From: Seison nebaliae
Lineage: Eukaryota; Rotifera; Pararotatoria; Seisonacea; Seisonidae
DNA length: 33,864 bases
Reading direction: 5' to 3'
NCBI GenBank assembly: GCA_023231475.1
Contig: JALJEE010002004.1
Coordinates: 1 to 33,864 of the forward strand
The notes below the pieces were generated by a model that was given only the letters and a program-made list of their open reading frames with translations, was not told the origin of the DNA and searched no databases. The position numbers were made by a program, and so were the translations under genes. Of this stretch, positions 13,001 to 22,722 are shown in pieces. Numbering within the stretch: the first letter of the stretch is position 1; each line of letters starts with the position of its first letter.

Positions 13001-15932
13001 GGAAAAACCGGACATTGATATTGAAACACCATCATTTGAATTAAAGAAACCTGACATCGACATTTCAGGACCAAAATTGGATATTGAAGGGTCATCATTT
13101 GAATTAAAGAAACCTGAGATCGACATTTCAGTACCAAAATTGGATATTGAAGGACCATCATTTGAATTAAAGAAACCGGACATCGATATTGAACGACCAT
13201 CATTTGAATTGGAAAAACCGGACATTGATATTTCAGTACCAAAATTGGATGTTGAAACACCATCATTTGAATTAAAGAAACCTGACATCGATATTGAAGG
13301 ACCGTCATTTGAATTAGAAAAACCGGAGATTGACATTTCAGTACCAAAATTGGATATTGAAGGACCATCATTTGAATTAGAAAAACCTGACATCGACATT
13401 TCAGTACCAAAATTGGATGTTGAAGCACCATCATTTGAATTACAGAAACCGGACATCGATATTGAAGCACCATCATTTGAATTAGAAAAACCTGACATCG
13501 ACATTTCAGTACCAAAATTGGATATTGAAGGACCGTCATTTGAATTAGAAAAACCTGACATCGATATTTCAGTACCGAAATGGGATGTTGAAGCACCTTC
13601 ATCTGAATTGGGAAAACCTGACATCGATATTGAAGGACCATCATTTGAATTGGAAAAACCGGGCATCGACATTTCAGTACCAAAATTGGATATTGAAGGA
13701 CCATCATTTGAATTGGGAAAACCTGACATCGATATTGAACGACCATCATTTGAATTGGAAAAACCGGGCATCGATATTTCAGTACCAAAATTGGATATTG
13801 AAACACCATCATTTGAATTAAAGAAACCGGACTTCGACATTTCAGTACCAAAATTGGATATTGAAGCACCATCATTTGAATTAAAGAAACCGGACTTCGA
13901 AATTTCAGTACCAAAATTGGATATTAAAGGACCATCATCTGAATTAGAAAAACCCCACTTCGACATTTCAGCACCTAAATTGGACATTGAAGCACCAGTC
14001 TTTGAATTGGAAAAGCCGGATGTCGCGGTTGAAGTAATATCGTTTGAAATAGAAAAACCCTACATGGACATTTCCGAAACTAAATTGGTAACTGAAGCAC
14101 AATCAATTAAAGAGATGAAAACTGAATCTTTCCAAACCAAATTAAGTTCTCCTTTCAATTCAACGAAAGTAAGCAAAGATAACTTACAGTTCTTCGACAC
14201 ATCAGATGGGCAAGGTGAGGCAATTGAGACAAATGCAGAAATATTTTATGATACTGATTTACCCGAAAAATATGATGATAAAGATGATGATAATTTTCTT
14301 CTAACTGAATTGATCGATGTTATAGATGAACGTTACGATAGAACTAGTAATAGTAATTCTCTATTATCATCAAATACAGATTATATGGACACATTAGAGA
14401 ATTTAGATAACAAATTGGATGAAGTAGAATTATTCCATTTGAAGCAGAAAAATAAACTAGATAATATGAATTCAAGTCTTGGCGATCAAGCTAAAGAGGA
14501 TGTAAACTTGATATTTGATAATTCAATAGATATTTATGCAAATCGAATTTCAGCAATTATCAAACAACAAGAAGATCTGCCGGATAGTGATAGTAATAGT
14601 TTGTTAAGCGATACCACTAAACAAAGTCCATGGTGGCGCAAAAAGAACGAATCATATGATTCAATTAATGAATTTGAAAATTATGAGAATATTGCAAAGA
14701 ATGACATTGGCACTTGTAAGAGTGATAAATCTCGGAAAGTCCGATTTTCTCAAGATAATCCAACTGTATATCCTTTCGTCGTGGAAGAAGTTCCAGCTCT
14801 AACGTTGCAGCAATCTTATTCAGGTGACGAGTTAACTGATATCGGAGATGATTTACCTTCAGATATTTACGATAAATCATCTCCAAGTAGTTCATTGTCA
14901 TCTGTGAAAACTCGTGATATTTCTGATGACGAATCATTTACATCAGCCTCTTCTGAAATTGTCGCAACCGACCCCTTTGAAGTTTTACAAGATTCCATGG
15001 AAGTTCAGTTATCTCAAGACGGCGAGAAATTCAAATGTTCTGGATCAATATTTTCCGAGGACACTAACAAACCAATGGAGTCTATTTCTGAAGGATCCTT
15101 CACGACAGTTACGAAAAATGATAGTGAATTCCCTGTTTTAGGAGATGAAGATAAAATGAAAGGAAAAGACGATAAATTGGACGTTTTATTGAATAAGACA
15201 CCGGAATTACAATTACTGTCGATGTTGGACAAAGGAGTATCACCGTCAACCTTAGTGGAGAAAAGGATAAAGAATGAAATGGAACATCAATTAGAGAATG
15301 TCAGAGAACGACCTTTCTCATCTTTTCCTTTAATGGAAGAGAAAGAAATTTCAACAACTCAATTTAAAGAAGAAAATAATAATGACGATATTTCTCAACC
15401 GTTCAATATCCATAACCAACGATTCAGTTTACCACCTTTCAAATTAGATGATATATATGAACCCAAATTTGTTTTATCATCTTCTTATGGTTTATATGGA
15501 AATCATTTCACTACTCCAGTTTCTCCAGTTGAACAATTATCATTTGAAGAAACGATTTCCACCGAAACTTCAAGTCCTACAATTATGAGTAACAGATCTT
15601 CGATTACTACTAGTTCGTTCGATTCGACAGACAAGACGATGGAAGATGATGATGTTAAGCCTAAAGAGAAGAAGAAAAAGAAGGAGAAAGCTGAAAAACC
15701 AACAGAACAAGATAAGAAGAAATATCGTAGACGAAATAAATTAGCCGAGAATCGTCACAGAGTTTTTACTCATGGTTCTCGTCGAAATTCGAAGAAAACT
15801 CTCGACGAATTACGCGAAATGGCCAAACAATCCTCTAGTAGTAGTTCGTCAACAAAATCTTCCAATATTACTGATGATAAAGGAGTTTACACTAAAATCT
15901 TTGGCAAGCGTGAGAAACGAGAGTCATCTTAA
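10080..15932 (+). CDS. AHNAK/periaxin-like giant repeat protein with N-myristoylation signal
   Basis: Exons 10080-10124 and 10170-15932, joined across a 45-bp intron that carries in-frame stops, encode 1935 residues. The 15-codon first exon gives MGNLLSRHRRGNALK: Gly2 with Ser6 fits the N-myristoyltransferase consensus and the following RHRR is a polybasic membrane clamp, so plasma-membrane attachment is likely. Residues about 16-840 are polar and disordered-looking, rich in Ser, Thr, Pro and Lys. Residues about 840-1320 are some 25 degenerate repeats with proline every seventh residue (modules such as KLDIEGP, SFELEKP, DIDISVP), the alternating acidic/hydrophobic beta pattern of AHNAK and periaxin. 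After that comes an acidic region with a PP1-type RKVRF motif at 1537-1541. The tail is very basic, with a Lys-rich run and a Ser tract, and ends KREKRESS. No PDZ or enzymatic domain is visible. Homology to AHNAK may be compositional and not by descent. It is probably a cortical scaffold (inference). Confidence 0.8.
12640..14085 (+). repeat. Coding minisatellite, 63-bp unit with 42-bp variants, about 25 units
   Basis: Full units are 63 bp (21 residues) and short units 42 bp (14 residues), both multiples of a 21-bp module ending in a proline codon. About 16 full and 6-7 short units can be counted. From the middle of the array, full-full-short triplets (168 bp) recur, suggesting a higher-order unit. 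Units near the centre are nearly identical in DNA while those at both edges are degenerate, as expected when unequal exchange homogenises the middle. All length changes keep the frame. Because every unit is a multiple of three, several other frames are also stop-free here; these are shadows. Confidence 0.93.
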
Positions 15933-16355
15933 AAACTATTATATTTTCCCCGGTTATTCGTTGGAAGGACTCATAAACTGTTTCTTATCAAAACAAATGA
16001 TAAATTTCTTAATTTTGTATTAAGTTATCGCAATAATATTAAAATAATAAATTTTCAATCTTTGTTATAATTTTTATGATTAAACAATTTTTCAATTAAT
16101 TTTATTGTTATTTTAATATTCCTTTAGAAAACTCCTCAAGAAATGCCAGAAAAATCTTATTTTATTTCAATTAAACTTTATTGATGAAAAGGCTATAATA
16201 ATAAAGATATTAAAATGAATTAAATGCTACAAAGGTGAATTTTCTCATTTGACGAATTTAGGAGAAAATTTCCTGAAAATTTTTACACAAAAGTTGCAAT
16301 TTTCATAAATAATCTTTTATATAGTAGGAAAAAAAGTAGATTGTCGAAAACTGTA
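15933..16355. terminator. Convergent 3' region with polyadenylation signals on both strands
   Basis: These 423 bp lie between the stop codons of two converging genes. For the + strand gene an AATAAA lies at 16046-16051. For the - strand DGK gene, TTTATT (AATAAA on its strand) occurs at 16161-16166 and 16177-16182, 174-195 bp past its stop. Predicted ends leave about 110 bp between the transcripts, and read-through on either side would create overlapping antisense ends. No other feature is seen. Confidence 0.6.
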
Positions 16356-19300
16356 TTAAATATCTGTTGATGTTTTTGTTGTAAAAATGCGAAGATTCTT
16401 CTTCTTGTAAGGGAAATCATGTAGTTCGATCATATCTTCATAATTATGTCCATCTGGTATGGAAGTATGATCAATTGATGTTGAATGCAGTTGATCATCG
16501 AGAGCGATGTTCGCTTTCAAAATCTCGTCAATATCCTCCGCCTCATTCGACTTGATGGAACGACGTATTTCTGATGATTTAGTTGACATAAATTCCTGTT
16601 CAATGGAGGACATTGAGGAAGAACTAGATAAATTGTGACAAGATGATGTTGAGAGAGATGTGCTCGAATGTTTCTTGATTGAAGTTATAGTACAATTGCT
16701 TTCAGCATTCGAGCAGGTTATACTCGATGGATTAGCAACTGATACATAATTTTTAGATTTGAATAAAAAACTCTCTAATTTTTCTTTCTTGTCTTTTGCT
16801 ACTAATCTAAAATTAGTAAAGTCGATAAATTTGGATGTTGTCGTTGACGGAGAACCATGAACATTCGACATACAGACTCCAGCAGAGATTGGTGTGGATG
16901 AAGTAGTTCTTGTTGTTTTTTTAGTTTTTGTTCTTTTTCCTTCTTTCATTCGTTTCTCCTCATTCGGTACGTATGTTGATTGATCGCCTAATGATATGCT
17001 ATCACCATCATTGGTGACACTGGTGTCCTCTTTCTCTACGATAGATGTTTGTTCGATTGCGCCAAGTTGATTATGTCGATGTTTTTTCGACTTGGACTTC
17101 TTTAGCATCGTCGCCTAAAAGAAGAGGAAGAATAGAGAAAAAGAAGGAGAACTATAGAAAATTGCTTAGGTATGATTGAATTTTTAGGAGATAATAATAT
17201 TGTTCGTACATTTTTGTGCATTCTATAATTACTAGATATTAATTTTCTATGCGATCAAAGAGTGGGAAGCACAGATATTTCGAATAGAAGATATATTGAC
17301 AGAATTCTGATGTATTTCATCATCAATGTCGCCGATCGATTAGTAAATCGAAGAAGGGAAAAGAAATGGCGAATAAAATCTTATGATGCGGCAGCTATCG
17401 TAATGATAGAGGGTTAGGTAGATATGTGCATTCCGTGTGCATTCCAGAAATATGAAATTCCTACTGTACCAGCATATGTTGCTTGAGGGAGAGTAAATCG
17501 AATTTCCAATTCAATTTAATTTCTTTCCTAACTCTAACTTTCTTCCTTTCCTCAAGTTAACGGAATCATAATTAATTTGAATAAAGTATGAGTCATATAT
17601 AGATTAATGTCGATTGAATAAATCGTCCCTTTTTCACTCTAAATTATTTCAACTACTTTCAATATTACCTGGAACTATGCTTGTAGGAAAGCAACAACAA
17701 TAAAGTTATAATTGGATACATAAAATTATTTATGGAAATTAGATCGCTCTTTTCTTTCATATTGCGAAGAAAGTATGTCGAATAATTCGACAAAATATAC
17801 TTACTCGTAAGGCGGAGCGAAGAATTGTAATTGAAGAAGATTGTTGTACCCACGGTTCACCATCTACTTGTACAGGCAATTCAGAGTGAATGCGAATTTT
17901 GATCTAATTCCATAGAGGAGAAATCAGAAGAAAATTGATAAAATTATTTCTTCTTCTCAACTTTAACAATTTACAAACATGACTGCCTTGAGCTAATCGT
18001 ATGCCATTTCTCATTCCAGAGTAAATTTGACCCATATGAACAATGCCATACAAGCCGACAACTTCCAACATTCCATCAGATAAGGCAGGTACATTAAATC
18101 TCTGTTGTCCATCGGTTGATGTAGAGTTGGATGTACCCCATAAGTTTGCTCCCCCCATCCAACTTAAATTGGAAACAATTAAAACAATAAACATGTAAAG
18201 AAGAAGTGCACACCTCCATATATTGAGAATTATAATTCCTACAACAGACGAAGGAATGTTAATATGTTTATTATCAACAACCAGCGACAACTGCTTACGC
18301 AAATTGGAACATAACTTCTTAGTGTGCCACGTAGTCAATTTACGGATGCCAATATTAAAATACATTCTCTTATTATGTAACCTTCAACGAAATGCAATTT
18401 AATTTTTCTCGTAAAAAAACCATTATAAACCTGCTCTTAAATTTCTTCGGATTCTCTTCTCTAGCATTGTGGAACTCTAGTGCAACTTCAGCATCGGCGC
18501 CCAACCCAAAATAATTGTTCATTATTATAATTTGTGAAGTGTCTTCTTTGGGTATTGTAGTAGTGGTCGTTGCGGCTGCTGCAGCAGCTACCGAAGCAGT
18601 CAACATTGATGAATTCGATGCATTTGTTACATTGACATTCGTCATGTTCGACAAGTTGTTTATCGTGTTGACATGTGTTGTTGAAGGGTTAACGATCGTC
18701 GTCGTTGTTGATGTCGTTGTCGCACTAATTGCGTTACTATTCTTTGTTCCTATACTTAAAGGAATATGATGAAACCTTTTAGTATCATCTTTCTCGTCCT
18801 GATGTATCATAACTGTCCATCTAAAGAATAATAAAAACATTTCATATTTATTTTCAAAAAAAACCTGTCTAATGTCACTTCTTCAGCATTAATGACAGCA
18901 GAAAGTAATTTTATTGTAGTTTGGTCATTATTATGATCTTTTTTCAAACCGCCACCCCAACGCAAAACACGAGCCAAATCATTACCCGTTCCCAACGGAA
19001 TTATAGCCATTGGTGGCGATTGACAAAGTGCATCTTGGCCAACATTGTCTAAACATTGTAATACCCAACCGACTGTCCCATCTCCACCACAGACCAATAT
19101 TCGATATTTCTTCAAATGACGAAAAACATATAAACTTAAACATATTAATAAAAAATCGATTAAATTCTTTTCTGAAATTCTAACCCAGGTAAAGGACCAC
19201 CATATTGTAAATCAAATATCTGATGAGGATTTAACACATGACGAAATGCGTTGATTAACGGAAGTCCTTGTTGACCACCAGATTTAACATTTACAAAAAC

Positions 19301-22300
19301 ACATAACGGAACAATATCTTCATCTAACATAAAAGGCTAAAATCATGATATTATGATACAGTCAATAAATTATATTAAGTATCTAAACCAAAATAGTTGG
19401 TAATATTAATACGCACAATTTATTACCATTCCATTTCTTTGATTGGAGCATTTCATAACAAAGAGCACCAATTTGTTTCTCATCGAATTGTATAACAACT
19501 GCCCCATGTTCATAGAATATGACATCGAATCTCGTCCATTTTATTGTGTTATTATTGATCAAGTTTTGAAGAATATGAGTATAATGTAATTGGGAAAGGC
19601 CGATTGGTAGATTGCCGATAAATAGTGAAATACACGTTCCATTTGGATCAGTTCGATCTTGTAAGACAAGACGAAATAATCGATATTTTTTCAAAGATTC
19701 CTTTTAAAAAAATTTATAACCATTAGAATTATTCCAAGTTTATAAGAGAATTTAGAACTTGTCTAATTTGACGTGTGATTTGTAAAGGATAATCATTATA
19801 GTCCAATGGTTTATCCGGAAGAATTTCATTATTAATCGAAGCAAGTATCAAAGAAAATTTGAATATGATTTGACTCTCTCTTCTTTCAATTTCGTCCGTT
19901 ATCGTTGTTTCTGTCACTTCGATTGTACTTGACAATCTTCCTTTCAATTCGTTAAATATTTCATTTCGATCATATGTTGGTAAGATTTGAAACGCACTTA
20001 GCACATATTTCAAGACTTCCCATGTTGTCGAATTATTTCGCACACTAATATTTTCAAAGGTGCGATTACTAATTAAAAGAATAAAAATCTCTTTTTCCCC
20101 AAAAAAAATTGAACTCTGCTAATCCGGAAAATATTCGTAAGACTCCTGTAGTATCCGCATCCTTATATCGAACAAACGTAATACGTTTCGCTTGAATAAT
20201 GGTTTTCAAAGCGTTATGATCGCCAACTGGCCGATCTGCAGCTCCTGTACATTTTAAATTATAATACATGAACTTCTATTTAGAATGTTGAGATATTAAC
20301 CCAGTTCTGGATGGATTGGAACAGACATATAATACATATGACGCTCATCAAAAATTTGGAATGTTCTCAAGCAAACATTCTAGCCGAATATAAGAAATTA
20401 TTTGAATAAATTTAAAAGATTTAAAATAACAAGAATCTCACGTAAACTAGCATTTCGTCGAACACTCACTTCTTTCGCATGTTCAACATTCGGATAAAAA
20501 TCATTTCCATCAAATACATAAAATGATTCTAAAAGTTGAAATAATTTTCAATCTAGGAAATTTCAATCATTAAAAAATCAAAACCTTTTACTTCATCAGC
20601 ATTATCTTCATTGATTATAAAAACGGTTTGTGGTTGTGGTGATGGCTGTGGACGCTGCAATTGTTGAGTTTGACATTGGCATTGTTGTGGTTGGAAATAA
20701 TTCTGTCGATCAGTTAGATTAGTCGAGGAATGTTGTTCAGATGACGTTGATGTTTTCAGGTTGTTATTTGATTGATTTTTATACTGAGTATTATTTGATT
20801 GAATCGAAGAATTGCCATCAGTTTTCCCTTCGCTCAACGTATTCGATCTGGTTTTATAAGATAACTGATCAATATCCGAATTCAAATCATAAGAATAAGT
20901 TTCACTCATCTCATTGATCATATGAGTTGGATCGACTAATACTGATGAACTTTTAGATGTGTCTCTTTTTAAACTCGATGAAGTACTCGACATGAATTGC
21001 GGCAAACCGGGAGTTCCTACACTCAAATCTAATTTACTTCCACAAGATGCCTTAGTCGTCGTTGATGTAGACGTTGATGTGGCTCGATAATGATGATCTA
21101 TTCTTCTACGAATATTATCTTGAACGAAAACTTCAGATAAATCATTATCAAAACCATCACATTTCGAGTCACGATTGGAAATTGAATAACTGTCCTGATT
21201 ACTCGTTCGATTACTATTTGGACAATTAGTCATCGTATCACTATGAGGTGGTAATTTTTTTCGATTTATACTTTCAGATTTCTTATTGTCAGTTGATGGT
21301 GATCCAGTCAAGAAATTTGGGGATGAAATTGGTATTCCTGCCGCATCAACTTCCATTCCATGAATGACACTACTTCCGTTACATAACATCATTGATGACG
21401 GTAATTCACCATCCATAATTTCAGGATGTTTTTTTGGAGTTGCCGATTCCTCTTCACGATCTTTCGGTACGAGTCGTTTGATACTGAGAATTGCAGCTCT
21501 AGGTAATGACAATCGGGGTACATAGACACCATAAGGAGGTACATAAATATTTCTTAAAATACCATAATTGCAAGGAAACGGTATATTGGTCGGTAAAAGG
21601 AAACTTAAAGAAGAAATTTGTTCAATATCTTCATCGATAATATTAAGTGAGGATGATTGATTATTGGGAAGACAAAGATCGTCTTTTCCAAACGTTGTAA
21701 TTTTCGAATTAATAAATGATGATTTCTTATCATTCGTCAAAAAGTTTATTGATTTCTTCTTAAATTCGTTCTTGGATGTGGTTGGCTTTCCTGCTTGTTT
21801 CATTTTGGCGGAGAATCGTTCCGTCATTTCCATATTTGTCGTCGATCGATGTCCCAACAAAGTTTTCTTTCCTAATTGATTCGTTGGGAAGGAATCGATC
21901 ATTAATGCCTGTTTATTATCATTATACAATGTCGATTTATCAATGGATTGTTGAACTCTCATCTCATATCGGTTATTATCTGTCGACAGATTTTTCTTCG
22001 ATTCTAATGCACGAAACACCAAACAATTGATGTGTGCAGTAATACTACACCATTCGCATTTGATACCGGATAAACACTCTGGGGAATGACATTGTTTCCT
22101 ACAAATCACACATTTTGATTGTGGAGGCAAATTACCTTCTCTCCAAAGATGTCCATGCTCAATTTTTTCTCTTGTCATATTCTGTTTGTATTCGGCGGTG
22201 GGACGACAATCGCATACAGCATACGGTTGACAATGTTTATGAGCCCAATAATGACAAACATCGCATTTGTATGCCAATTCTTCATCTTCGAATTTCTTCC

Positions 22301-22722
22301 GACACACATTACAGAATCTCTTCTTTGCAGTACTTAAGATTGAACACCAAACATGCACAACCGGATTCTATTGGAAAAAATTTTAATTAAATTAAATTGA
22401 GAAAGTAAAAAAATTTAGTAATAAATGAAATAATTTAACTTTTATCATCCATGTTGATATGTTGGTGCATGGTATCACGATAAACTTTTGGCAACGATCA
22501 TGACAAATGAAATTGCAAACTGTTATTTTTACGAAAACGGTTAAGGAGAATGGAGAGAAATGTGTAACCGTCACATTGATATCCTTGGCACAACAATCCC
22601 CAAACGATCTCTTGACATTGATGACAATAAACTGGACGTTGGAATTTTTTCTTCTGAAGCAAATGGCCACCGAACTCCAATGAATCAGTTAAATTATCGA
22701 CATACGATGAAGATATATCCAT
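16356..22722 (-). CDS. DGKQ: Diacylglycerol kinase theta (type V), 15 exons, apparently complete
   Basis: It phosphorylates diacylglycerol to phosphatidic acid at membranes; the nematode orthologue dgk-1 dampens neurotransmitter release. Exons: 22722-22569, 22519-22440, 22367-20585, 20528-20431, 20379-20301, 20244-20115, 20044-19759, 19700-19389, 19336-19185, 19134-18865, 18820-18421, 18368-18214, 18162-17979, 17903-17805 and 17114-16356. They join in frame to 1646 residues. Three C1 fingers lie at about 20-69, 83-132 and 151-200; the third contains WREGNLP and KCEWC as in human DGK-theta. A Ser/Asn/Gln-rich linker (200-660) precedes Ras-association-type regions (about 673-970, with IGNLPIGLS). 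The kinase domain has [20 protein letters not shown] (1041-1050) and [15 protein letters not shown]. The accessory domain runs from [20 protein letters not shown] to PVQVDGEPW and [10 protein letters not shown]. Human DGK-theta is about 940 residues; the excess is the linker, a Thr/Asn/Ala insert (about 1123-1213) between the kinase halves, and a 250-residue Ser/Thr tail. The start follows an in-frame stop 33 bases upstream. The 18421/18368 junction is the least certain. Confidence 0.93.
17115..17804 (-). other. Long intron 14 of the DGK-theta gene (690 bp)
   Basis: This intron separates the end of the accessory kinase domain (SALR) from the Ser/Thr tail (ATMLKK), inside a block conserved with human DGK-theta, so both exons belong to one protein. 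It is about ten times longer than the other introns and the only one with a consensus GTAAGT donor. A perfect 7-bp hairpin (TGTCGAA, TAA, TTCGACA at 17776-17792) sits 12 bases past the donor. No coding exon is apparent inside. Reading through the donor adds about 16 codons before a stop, so retention would give a shorter C terminus. Confidence 0.75.

Noticed and set aside
12632-13987. Very long antisense open frames (451 and 394 codons) across the repeat array
   Set aside because: They exist only because the 63/42-bp units are multiples of three and lack stops in several frames. The + strand frame continues 2.4 kb before and 1.8 kb after the array and carries the start exon.
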